Origin: Sympetrum striolatum | Lineage: Eukaryota; Arthropoda; Insecta; Odonata; Libellulidae | Reading direction: 5' to 3' | Length of the DNA: 64,000 bases | NCBI GenBank assembly: GCA_947579665.1 | Contig: OX388350.1 | Span: 42,565,393 to 42,629,392, forward strand | Shown here: positions 37,701 through 49,159 of the stretch, piece after piece | How positions within the stretch are numbered: the stretch's first letter is position 1 | Layout of the letters: the number at the start of each line of letters is the position of its first letter | Program-made: the position numbers and the translations under genes | Notes under the pieces: generated by a model | Told to the model about the DNA's origin: nothing | The model's input: only the letters and a program-made list of their open reading frames with translations | Database searches by the model: none

Positions 37701-40700
37701 CTTATATGCAATACTTACGTTTTAATTTTTGCATTTACAACCAAAATATATTAATTCATTTGCTCTTTCTTCCAGTAATACTTGGAATTCTTCAGGTTTC
37801 TTGGTTCTTTGTTACTTTTAAATAATGAATATTATATTTTAAATACCCTGATCCCAAGAAATTGCTGGAATGTGACTTATTAATTTGTTATATTAACCCT
37901 CTTTGTCTGTTCACAACTTCTATCATATTTATGCATCAGATCATGTTTTTTGTTACCATCTCACTGAAATTCATATCCTGTTTTGGATTACTTCATAATT
38001 GAATTTGTTTTCAGGAGGATCTGATAGAAGTAAAATGTTAGTTCATGACTGCAAGATTTCCCATTACGTATGAAACATAATATCAGGAACCATATCGAAA
38101 ATTATCTTTTTACATTGTTGTTGAAAAGGGTTTTACCAAACAAGATTAATTAAGAGGTCCTCAGAATCACTATGTGATCTAAATTCAATGTAGTAAAAAT
38201 ATTTCAGCATTGGTGCCGCATTGAATGTTTTATCAATTCTTTGCTTTTTTGTGTAATCAAAGAATGATTTTAATGTTTTTGTGCTTTACTTACGTTGCTG
38301 AAATTTTTATTGCTGCTAATGTTTTCAGAATAAGATAACATGTAAAATGTGCCAAAATTAGATATTTGTTGTGCTGAAAACAGTAGTGTTGACTCTAATG
38401 GGCATATTATATTAGGCAAAGTGTGTAGAAGTATTGAAATTTGTATTTGGTATTGCGTTATGTTTTATATGTCTATGGTGGACGTGTTTATCAGTGTTTT
38501 TAAAAGAAATTATAAGTGTATTGAAATTTTATTGTATGACTGTTAAAAGTATCAGTGTGAGAGTCACATTAACAAATATGCTTGCTCAACTGTTTTCCGC
38601 CATATTTGTCGGAACTGAATCATTATTTTTGTGCACATGGCTTATATTGGATTTTCTAAGGCACATTTTTAAATGGTTTTTAAGGTTTTTGAAGCTGATG
38701 TTATCCTTGTTCATATTTGCCAATTAGCTAAATGGCTGTGTTGATTGTTGAGAAAAAATTATAAAATGTTCTAGTCATTTCTGTTTGTGGAAATCACCCA
38801 TTATCATCTGAGGAGAGTAAATTTATTGGATCAAATTACTCGAGCATTTTATTGAAGGGACTTAAACCTGATTACTTAGTAACAATCTTTTTCTAGTCAA
38901 ATCAAAGGATATTGGATTTTATCTGGATTAATTGCTTGTGGGGAATTGGAATTTAAAACCAAACTGCTTGAGTCTGCGAAGAAGCTGAAGGAAATTTTAA
39001 AACGGGTAACAATATGTATAAAAGAAAATGTTCTTCTCTATATCTTGGTTCTTTTAAAATACATGCCAATGAAAGGTACAGATTCAGGCTTAATATTGTG
39101 GTACAAAAAATCCATGACAAACCAATGGAAAGCTGAAGCTGTTGCAGGGAAAATAAGATAAAAGGATGAAAATTCGTGAGATCATACTTAAAACATAAAC
39201 TTAAAATTCATGAACGTTGCAATGCTCTTTTAGTTGATTTTGGAATAGTTCTGTAAGCAGCATGCAGTACTCTAGTTTTGAGAAAGATGTATGTATTTGA
39301 GCATAAGTCTGTGAGATTCAGAAAGGGAACCAAAGCAAACTAGTTATTTGGATAAAAATGGGACCATTCCTCTGTTAGAATATTGTTTATGCCCTTCCTT
39401 TAGATGATAGAAATGATGTTGAGATTATGAGAAGAGTAACAGTTGCTGCTGATTCAGTGAGCAAGAAGAAAACCAGTCCTGCAAATTTCTCAGCTGCAAA
39501 CCTGGGAAAATTTTATAGAAACATATTGTTGTAATTCATGGTGACTGCAGAACTTGGATCTTGTAAATGGGAGCAGTTGAGACTTTGAAACTTCAAGTTT
39601 TGTGTGGATTGATGGGAGTTAATTGGACCTAGGAAGAAAAATAGCATATGGGGTGAAGAGAGAAAATAAGCTTTTGATTGGATGCATAAAATGGGGCTTA
39701 ACAGAATGGATGTAATATATTTTGAAAAGGTGTATTGTTGAATAAAGCAGAGGTAGAGACCAGAATAAGGTGCGGTAGAAAGGTAACAAATTATAGGAAT
39801 GGAGAGGTTAGTTATCACAGAGTAAAAGAGAGGAATGGTGGGTATTTGAGCAAACTTGTAAGTAGGGATTTTATAATAATAGGGTTTTAAGTTGAAACCT
39901 GATAACTTAGGGAACAAAACTAATTGAAATGCTCCTCCTCATAATTATGGCTATTTTTCATGAGGATTGGTCACATTCAGAGAGCCATTTTTTGAACAAA
40001 TATACCTATATGTATAATCTTTTGATCTAAATATCTTAGACTTAAAGGGTTAATTTAAGCATTAAGAAAGGGAAAAATATTATGGAATAGTAGGTATATG
40101 TTAAAATGCCATCAATTATCATGGATGGCATTTTATTATCTTTGATAGATTATACAGTCTTCAGTTTTTTATTCTTAGCTGTATACCTATGATTAAAACC
40201 AAGAGGATACCTATAAACTGACAAAATTATGACAGGTAGACAACTTATCAAATTAATACCGAATACTTCAAATGATATGTTGTCACATAATGATTGATTT
40301 TCTTATATAAAGGCAATACATAAAAACACTTCAATCTTACTGACTTTTTATTTATACACTGCAAAACCAGATACACTTATTTTTTTATTGGTTGAGGTGT
40401 AAAACGTGTATCACAGAATCCTGTAATGGAATTAAATTGAGCTATATTTACTCATTCAAATGAAAAGCTGAAAATTCTTAAACTCATACCTGAGTATCAA
40501 AATTTGGCAATGAAGAGCAAGATCATCCTTTTCAAGATCCACTATCTAAAGGCATATACTATCCTTATCATATCAGGCAGGAGATCAATCATAAAAGCCA
40601 GGGGCTCATCATATCCTCTGCCATTCTCATTAGGTCCTGGTATGAATTGGTGCTTAATTGCCTGGATATGATGTAAGTACTTTCTCCTTGGTCTTCCTAC

Positions 40701-40840
40701 TTTTTTTGTAACTCTTTACCCTCTAAAAATACTTAAATTAGCCTGTTATGTGTCAATAAATAATCCAAGAATTTGATTCTCTATTGCTCAGTCACACTGA
40801 TCCATCATCTCTTCATTCACTAATTCAGAAATTTCAAAGT
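34744..40840 (+). other. 3' UTR and intergenic DNA downstream of the DMT-like gene
   Basis: AT-rich sequence with no recognisable gene. AATAAA signals occur at about 36976 and 37365, the latter followed by a T-rich stretch, so a long 3' UTR of about 2.6 kb is possible. Open frames here are short and lack family resemblance. Confidence 0.4.
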
Positions 40841-40849
40841 CCTTTGGTT

Positions 40850-40945
40850 GTACGAGAAGAGAAAAATAGTGACTTGGCTGGGACATGAACCCAGGTCTCC
40901 CACTTTCCAGGCGGTTGTTCTAACTCAGCTTCTAGGTGTGCTGTT
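40850..40945 (-). repeat. SINE type b, single copy
   Basis: Same sequence as each arm of the inverted dimer at 9503-9608, but it continues past the B-box region through GTGGGAGACCTGGG into a tRNA-like 5' half (AACAACCGCCTGGAAAG, CACCTAGAAGCTGAG). This shows what the dimer arms lost. Confidence 0.7.
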
Positions 40946-41396
40946 TCAGTCTTTTTTTTAATTCCGACATTTGCAGCCATAAAGGAGAGTGCTCCAGAAA
41001 ATTATTACAATTTTTTACTAACTGTCAAATCTATATGTGGGTTATTTAGAAGGTTTTACTTACAATGAAGATTTTTTTTATTCAAAGTGATCCTTCTTTT
41101 CACCTCTATCAAGAGTCTACTGTCATGAGTAATTATGCATATCCTTGGAAGCAAAATTACTCAACTATTTCAATATTTTGGTTATTAAATTTAATATTTG
41201 CTTCTGTATCTACCATGTTTGGTTTTCTTTATGTTAATGCCAAGTTTCCTTTCTCTATGACCTCATACAAGTAGTTGTAATTTAATACAATTGGTTTGTT
41301 TATCTGATTTGCCCATTCCCAATATATAGTTGGCAAACCTGATACAGTCAATTTCAGTTCCATTTATTTTAATTATTTATTTTTGCTTCTCAATGT

Positions 41397-43080
41397 TTAT
41401 AAATTCTTTGATGTACAGATTAAATAGATGGTGAAAGAGAGGGTACCTGTGTCTCACTCCTTTTTGTACCTTTGCTTCAGCTACAGCATTAACTGAATGT
41501 TTACTTTGTTGTTTGAGGTAGATACTACAAACAAAAATAAAAATACTTTATGTTTTTTCCACAAAAAATTGTATAATGGCACCCGGTTTCAACTAATCAT
41601 AGTCATCGTGAGGCTACAAATGATAAAAGTGGCGGATATAAAATGAACTGGGAACAGAGGGGTTACAGAAGGGAAAGGTGAGTTTTCTATTTTATTTTTT
41701 TGTGTCTAGCATGTTTCTTATTCATGGCCAGATGATGATTATGATTATTTTAGACTTGGTTGCCATAATACAATATTCGTGGAACATAAACTGGGTATTT
41801 TTATTTTATTTTGGTGTGTAGATACTACGAACTAAAATAAAAATACTTAATGATTGTTCAACAAAAATTGCACTATGGGACCCGATTTTAACTAATCGTA
41901 AGTCCACACAATGACAACTAATTCCATCAATACCTTTCGTTATTTGATTTTGATGCATCTGAAAAATCATTCTCCTTTCTCTCCAATCTAATCCAATATC
42001 TTTCATAGCCTTGAACGGAAGTACACAGTTCACCTTGTCAAATGTTTTCTCCAGGTCAACAAACATTAAAGATGCTCCCCTGTTTGTTGCAATGCATCTC
42101 CACAATAGCAGCTATAAGTTTTAAATAGGGCATCTTGAGTCCCTCTACATCTCCAATTGAATCCAAATCGGTTACCCACAATATACTGATCATTTTTTTC
42201 TTTTAATCTGTTCTATAAATCCTATTTAAATACATCAATTTATCCACTTACACTACCAAATACTCATCAGGATTTAGCTTTCTGATATATTCTTTCCATC
42301 TACCTCAGATATTGTCAATATTTATCAGCCTGTTTTTCTGTTTGTCTTTGATAACTGTTGATATATGCATATGTGTTACCACCGGACGATCACTGGTAGA
42401 ATTTTATAATAATAATACTATAGGAGAGTTTTTAGTCAGATTCCTGTCAAGTCTTTCCTATTGTTTTTCTTTCAAACTTCTTGGCAAACATTTGCTTGGT
42501 CTATTTCCTTTCTCTAGTCTGCATTTGATATAATTTCAATCATTAATTTTCTTTAGGTTTCTATATTTTATTCATTCATTTTCATTCCTTCCTCGGACTA
42601 ATTGTAATATTTATTCAGTTACCTAATGCTTCATGGATTCAACGTTTTCTTCCCAAGGGTGTTAATTGTAGATTCAATTATTAAATTTAAATGTTTTCTC
42701 AACCAAATCATTATCCATCATTAATCAACCTATTGGATCTTTCTCAGTATTGCTATTGTTAAGTCTTTATAGGCAACAGTTACTCTAAGAAGTAATCCTT
42801 GTTTTCTTTAACTATACCTAACTTGTAATTTTGGCAAGAATAGTCTGTCACTTATCAACATCAGCTCCCTGATAGCTATGACTAGATTTTACTCGATGTA
42901 TGTACTTCGTTTGACAATAAAATGCTCAATTGGGTACCCTGCTTTGTCTGGTGCTTCCCAGGTATCTTCTTCTCTCGGGGACTTCGAAAATAATGTATTT
43001 GACAACAATCTCATATTTTTTCCTAATTTTCTACCCAAATTCTCCCACCAGTCTATCCTATCTATAAATGTATATCCCAC
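41397..43080 (-). pseudogene. degraded non-LTR retrotransposon (endonuclease and reverse transcriptase remnants)
   Basis: In order on the minus strand: 43080-42889 has an endonuclease-like tail (NTLFSKSPREEDTW, APDKAGYPIEHFIVKR). About 42290 reads RWKEYIRKLNPDEY. About 42190-42150 reads FGFNWRCRGTQDA. 42075-41935 reads FVDLEKTFDKVN and GLDWRERRMIFQMHQNQ. 41465-41397 reads GVRHRYPL and LFNLYIKEFI. These match the order of motifs in LINE proteins, with stops and frameshifts. About 400 bp of other repeats sit between the last two RT blocks. Confidence 0.8.
41505..41911. repeat. three hammerhead-like repeat copies nested in the LINE relic
   Basis: Minus copies end at 41613 and 41911 and a plus copy begins at 41739. 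All share a GACTA-TGAT-TAGTT-type stem II, a GAAACCGGGTGCC-like 3' core, a TGTGGAA block and an A/T-rich tail reading toward GTAGTATC. All cores are mutated. They interrupt the reverse transcriptase remnant. Confidence 0.7.
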
Positions 43081-43756
43081 CTATCTATTTCCGAACAACT
43101 GCGTTACATTCTCCTACAATTCTTTTATAAAATTTTCTATAAGCCAAAGAAGAATTTAAACTCAGTCAATGCCAAACTTTGCTTTTCCTGTGAACATACT
43201 AAAAAGAATGTCTCCCTTTTTACTCTGAATATATTTACAAGCTACACTTCTGCCAATTAAAACGCTAGAAGCATTTCTGGGACATGTTAAAACTAGAAAT
43301 TTACCAAACATTGCACTGATATCATTATTTAAAAAAATGACGAGCCAATTCTTAATTACTTTCAATATTATCACATTTTAAGTTTGCCGGTAACATTTCA
43401 ATAAGAATAGTCGATACCGAAAGAAAGATTGAAGGAATGATTCCCATTAATTCTATGTCGAAAGAAGTACGACTAAAACTAAATTAATAACAATATTTAC
43501 CAACTTTAGAAGAGTACTTTTTCAAGGTTAATAGCAGAGCTTTGCTTTGAAATATGCTTGGAGCACACTGCTTAGTTGTGAATGAAACACGCGCTTACGA
43601 AAAGCTGTCTTTCTCATATCCTCATAGCCATTATAGTAGTCCCGAATTTCTCATACGCAGTAAATATTAGAAGTGACGATCAAAGTGTGACGGTGGGGTT
43701 GTTTCTATAAATTTTACCATCATCTTATGAAAATTTCCTGAATATTGTCTCCAGCC

Positions 43757-46700
43757 ATGGCTTCTCGAAGGTGAGTTTAAACATCTTTGTATCAAGTTTT
43801 CTTCTTATTGCTGTTTTCATGCCTATTTTTTGGGGTATTATCAGTAAAGAAGGTTTCTATTTACGAATCTGACATTCGTAAAAGTCACTTTCACCTGAGT
43901 GCGACACACCTTTTTGCGATAAATAGATTATTTGTCAATATTTTACTTCTAAAAATGTAGGAACATATTTAGCTCTTCTATTTCTTGAAGTGTCACCATC
44001 TTAAAGAGCTTATTATCAACCTGGTTTTGAAGTATTTTCGAATACTGTCACAGGCATAGAAAAATAAACATGCTTGAGATTCATTTCTTCATTATTCTTT
44101 AATACTGTTTATTTAGAATGTTTGTCTAAGGTAGTAATGATATAGCCATAAAGGAAGCTTTTAAGTAAAGTATTTTCTAGCAAAAGGTAATTTCAGGAGA
44201 ACCTCTATTCATACTTTATTATTTATTGATTTGCATATATGCATTGTGTTTCTTTTCCATATTTCTTGGATGAAAAATGCAAGAAATCATAGATAATGTC
44301 AAGAAGTGTTTTCTATCTTGATATTCAACGGAGGTTAAATCAATTACTTTTTGCAAGTCGGTTTGTCTTCTTTCTGCTACTGTTTGAATGAAGTTAGAAA
44401 CATTTCTATGACTAAACTTATGATAACTTGTGTGGTTGCTAGAAATTATGATAAATTTTACTACTAGCTGCTTTCACTAACTAAGAAAATTCAGAGAGGT
44501 TCTTAATATCACTGCATACTCAAGAAGTCAACGTTTTGATTTAGATTGATCAACTTGTTTTTGAATTTTCATTATTGGATATAATCCTGGCATTGGATTA
44601 CATACTTCTTTTACAGCTCAATGTCTCATTTAAGCTATTTATGTGTAACTTAATGGTGGTCTTTCTAAGTCCAGTCAGCAATTTTTTTGACCTTCAGTGA
44701 TAACATAGGTACAGTTTCACTTATGTAAACAATCCATCTTCGGTTTCAGTTTCACTCATTTTTTAAACAAATTGTTTTAAATTATTAGTGGCGTATATTA
44801 CAATTAATGTTTTACATTTATGATAATCATTGTTGGTGCCAGTAAATAGTTGCTTTTTGGGATTCCATTGACATTGTGGTAAGTGGAGGTGTTTAACCAC
44901 TCAGGTTGATTTTGAAATCTTTAATGAAATGCAATCTTTATCGTTCATAAGTCCATATAATTTTTGAGTGCTTACAAAGTTCTTCAACAGAGGTTGTTTA
45001 TCCTTTTCTAATCTTTGCCAATAGCTCTTTATCTTATCAAATTTTAGCAACCTCGTTGGATTTCCGGCAGGCAAGTGAGAGCACAAAATGGGCTTAACTT
45101 GTTGACTCCATTAGTTGTTTGATGTAACTTCCGTTTTCTTTTACTCATTAAAAAGTTATGCGCAATATCACTCATTTCGTAATTCTTTCGGTCGTACTGT
45201 AAACGAAGGAATTGAATTTTTTCACAAACACACGATGTGCTAATGTTATTATGTTTATGTATGAAGAAAGTAAAACTATATACAATTCCATAAATCCGCT
45301 TATCTGACCTGTAGACATAAATTATAAATAATATATTTACTGTGTTATTTTGTGTATAAATGTCATATTCACTATTTTTGTGCTGTTTAGACGTTAAATT
45401 GTAATGGTTGATGTAATTTTAGTTCCTCGAACGTTTATGTAGTGTTATGGTTTTTACTATATGAATAAGGAGTACTGATGGTAATATTTCCGATTAGCAC
45501 CATTATCAAAATCAAGCCTGTATGTAGAATCTATGATTTCTTCACTTTCGGAACTAAAGGTCAAATATTTGCGAGATCCGAAGTAAATCTGAGGTAGGAC
45601 ATCCGGCTTTTAAGCGGAAGAACGATTCAGCACATTTCCGTTCCCTCTGGTTTACTTTTATCCACAAGTCGATGTTTTGATTATTTTTAAGAAGTGTTTT
45701 AGAAATATTGAGGCATCAACAATAATCGTATGATAGCTGTTTATTTCGCAAGCTTTTATTGATGGTGAATACCGCTGATTTTCTAGAATAAAACTTATTT
45801 GCCCGTGAAAAATTTGTATCGTTCTACTTTTTGTACAACTGACAGATTCATGTTGCAGGACTTACTCTCTTGTAAATATTTTGTTATATTGATTGTTTTC
45901 ATCGGGATAATTTTCTGACAAAAAGGAGTTAACCTATAGTACGAAGTATATTGCCACAAATTTCAGATTGTGAATCAGTTTACTTGATAAGTTTTTACAT
46001 ATGTCCTGAGGGTATTTTCTAATGACATATGAAGGCATTGAAAAGTCAGAGCCTATCCTTCTGCCTTTTTTATATCCAAAAATCATTTTTATTATTTGAT
46101 TTACCGTGAAATTTATAATATTTTCATACCACAATGTGTTTTATCAATCAAGTATTCAGAATATTTTTATTTATGTGTCCACTGCTCGAATGAATATATT
46201 TTAACGAAAATAACTGTATTGCATGTCTTTAAAATGCCTGTTTTTTCGGAATTGTCAAGTTTATTTATCGAAAATACCTATCCTGCAACCCTTATTATTA
46301 TTTCCCCTTTTTCAGTTGGTATGTTCGAGATTATTCAGAGATTCTAATATTTATTTGTTTGTTCTTGTTTTGTAAAAATTGTTTTGTTTGTAATCATTTA
46401 TATAATGGTGTAAGTAGATGTTTAGCATTTTTAAAATTTTGCCTCGGTATTTCATAATAAGCTCGATAAAAATATCCCTCCTGAGAAATTATAACGTTTA
46501 AATTAACCGAATATAGTTGGCCATTATAAGAATACTTCAAAACAGGTGCCTCTTTCTCATGTCTTTGTCTTTCGTAAGGTATGTTGCTATTGGATAACTT
46601 GATATGTAGAAGGTAAATCTCCATATCCATCTACCAATCAGACATCTCCTTGTAAAGAAGGTCAATGCCAGGGGTTGGAAGCGCTAGTTTCGAGTCATTC

Positions 46701-46844
46701 GCCGGTGTTTCAGTTGTGCTGCAGAATATTAGTTGCTGAAGTCTTATTTCATAAAAATATTTTCGTTTTCAGCCAATTCTAGTAGTTTCAGAAGATGGCG
46801 AAGCATTAATATTCGTCCCCTGATTACTTATCTATTCGTTTATG
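43757..46844 (+). CDS. possible 5' end of an unidentified gene (two short exons)
   Basis: A 14-nt exon (43757-43770) has a strong Kozak context, CAGCCATGG, and ends at a consensus donor AAG|GTGAGT. It joins in frame to 46792-46844, which has acceptor TTTCAG and donor G|GTAAGT. The reading is MASRRRWRSIN followed by IRPLITYLFVYG: a short basic cytosolic head entering a hydrophobic helix, as at the start of a multi-pass transporter. The alternative acceptor at 46772 gives an immediate stop. The next exon must begin with two bases completing a Gly codon; I found no convincing one before 64000. Both junctions are good, but two short exons can arise by chance. Confidence 0.33.
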
Positions 46845-46854
46845 GTAAGTATTT

Positions 46855-49060
46855 CTTATACGAGTAAAATGTAGCTTGCATACTGCAAGCAGATCGACAA
46901 CACTAATTTCATATCTGCATCATATCGGGACGGTCCTCAAAAGATAAAAAAAAGAATTGATAATATTCTTAAAATCCCTGCAACTTAATCGTCTGGCATC
47001 GAACCCAGGTCTCCCTGCTGAACTTACTATGCAGCATAACAGAAGATCACCATCTCTAACTATATGTGAAAATTCAAGTAGAAATATTTCCTACAACTGC
47101 CTCAAACGACGTCCTACTATTCACATATATTCCTTATGTGAGAAATTGTAATGTGCTCTGGCATCCAACCCAGGAACAGCATGGTTTTATCGAAAGATTT
47201 CGGTAAATGCATCTAAAAAATAATGAAAAGCTACCTCAATGTATTATATATGGCGGATACATTTATCGCCTGGCGTCGAACCCGGGTCTTTTTGGCGATA
47301 CTTTCTATGCAGCACAAAAGAAATTAACGATCTCTAACTTAGTATGCTAATTTAAGCAGAAATATTGGTTGCAACTGCCTCAAACGACGTCCTGCTTTTC
47401 CCTTATATTTCTTATGAGAGAAAAGTTATTGTGCTCTGGCATCGAACCCAGGAATAGTATGGTCTTATCTATTTTTTTCATAAACTAAGTCTTAATATAC
47501 ATTTTCTAACTAAGCAAGAACTTCCTGTCATATCGATAAATGCATCAAAAAAATAATGAAAAGCTACCTCAATGTATTATATATGGCGGATACATTTACC
47601 GCCTGGCGTCGAACCCGGGTCTTTTTGGCGATACTTTCTATGCAGCACAACAGAAAATAAAAATTTCTAACTATGTGTAAAATTTCAAGCAGAAATATTG
47701 GTTGCAACTGCCTCAAACGACGTCCTACTTTTCCCATATATTCCTTATGAGAGAAATTTTAATTTGCCCCGGCATCGAACCCAGGAACAGTACGGTCTTA
47801 TCTAAATTTTTTTCTTAAACCAATTCTTACCATACATCTTAAAGCCAAGCACGAATATCCTATGATTTCGATAAGTGCATCAAAAAAAAATAATGAAAAA
47901 CTACCTCAATGTATTTTAAAGGGCTGATATTTGCATCGTCCTAGCATCGAACCCAGAATATTTTCTGTAAAAGTAATTAATGTTGTCCATAGATTCTGAC
48001 CATTTATATAGGCTCCTAGAGTTTCGATTCTCTACTTATCCGGGAAGTATTTTTTAAAAATTCCGGAAAATCTAAGCAATGCATTTAAATGGAAAAAATC
48101 GGGACTTCGAGGCCCTCTGGAATCGAACCCATGACACTTGAGGTTCAATATCGCAATTTTTGTGTTGATTATACGTTATGGCCAATTCGTCGTAAAAATT
48201 TCAAATCAATGACGCTTGTGGTTTAGGCTGTGAATTAGTATCCTATCTATCTATCTATATCCCTATCTATATACGAGTAAAATGAAGCTTGCATACTGCA
48301 AGCAGATCGACAACACTAATTTCATATCGGCATCATATCGGGACGGTCCTCAAAAGAAAAAAAAACGATTGAAAATATTAAAAAAAACTCGCTGCAATTT
48401 ATTCATCCAGCATCGAACCCGGGTCTTTTTGGTGATAATAACTATGCAGCATAACAGAATTTCACCATCTCTAACTGTGTGTGAAAATTCAAGCAGAAAT
48501 ATAGGCTGCAACTGCCTCAAACGACGTCCTCTTTTTCCCTTTTATTCCTTATGAGAGAATAGTTATTGTGCTCTGGCATCGAACCCAGGAATAGTACGGT
48601 CTAATAATTTTTTTTAAAATCAAATCTTACCATACATCTTCTAGCCAAGCATGAAATTCCTATCATTTTGATTAGTGCTTCAAACAAAAAAAATAATGAA
48701 AAACTACTCCCATGTATTTTAAAGGGCAGATATTTGCATCGTCCTAGTAAAGAACCCAGGATATTCTCCACAAATTTCATTTATGTTTTCGATAGTTCAT
48801 GACCATGTATATAGACTACTAGAGTCTTGATTCTCTACCTATACGGGAAGTATTTTTTAAAAATTCCGGAAAATATAAGCAATGCATTTAAATGGAAAAA
48901 ATCGGGACTTTGGGGCCCTCTGAAATCGAACCCATGACACTTGAGGTTCAATATCGCAATTTTTCTGGCGGTTACTCATCATGGCCAATACGTCGTAAAA
49001 ATTTCAAGTCAATGACGCTTGTGGTTTAGCCTGTGAATTAGTATCCTATCTATCTTTTTA
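46855..49060 (-). repeat. complex tandem array with regularly spaced B-box-like sites
   Basis: Twelve sites of the form (G)GGTTCGANNCC or close variants on the minus strand lie at about 46996, 47161, 47273, 47439, 47606, 47772, 47944, 48121, 48410, 48576, 48746 and 48924. Most intervals are 165-178 bp. Between them recur CAACTGCCTCAAACGACGTC (four copies) and TGCAGCA blocks. The array itself is duplicated: 46858 on and 48275 on begin with the same GAGTAAAATG..AGCTTGCATACTGC sequence, separated by a CTAT microsatellite (48241-48270). Confidence 0.85.
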
Positions 49061-49072
49061 TATAGGTACATG

Positions 49073-49155
49073 AATGAATCCGGATAAGGAATTATATATA
49101 ATAGATATTAATATATATTAATGAATCCGGAGAAGCATCTATATATAATAGATAT
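49073..49155. repeat. short direct duplication
   Basis: ATGAATCCGG followed by TATATATAATAGATAT occurs twice, at about 49073 and 49120, beside the end of the B-box array. Confidence 0.7.
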
Positions 49156-49159
49156 CACG

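Noticed and set aside
46772..46844. Use of the upstream acceptor at 46772 for the second exon of the candidate gene
   Set aside because: It puts a TAG stop three codons after the junction.
46957..48554. Two open frames sharing MQHNRRSPSL-like peptides
   Set aside because: The shared peptide comes from duplicated units of the B-box array, not from a protein family.
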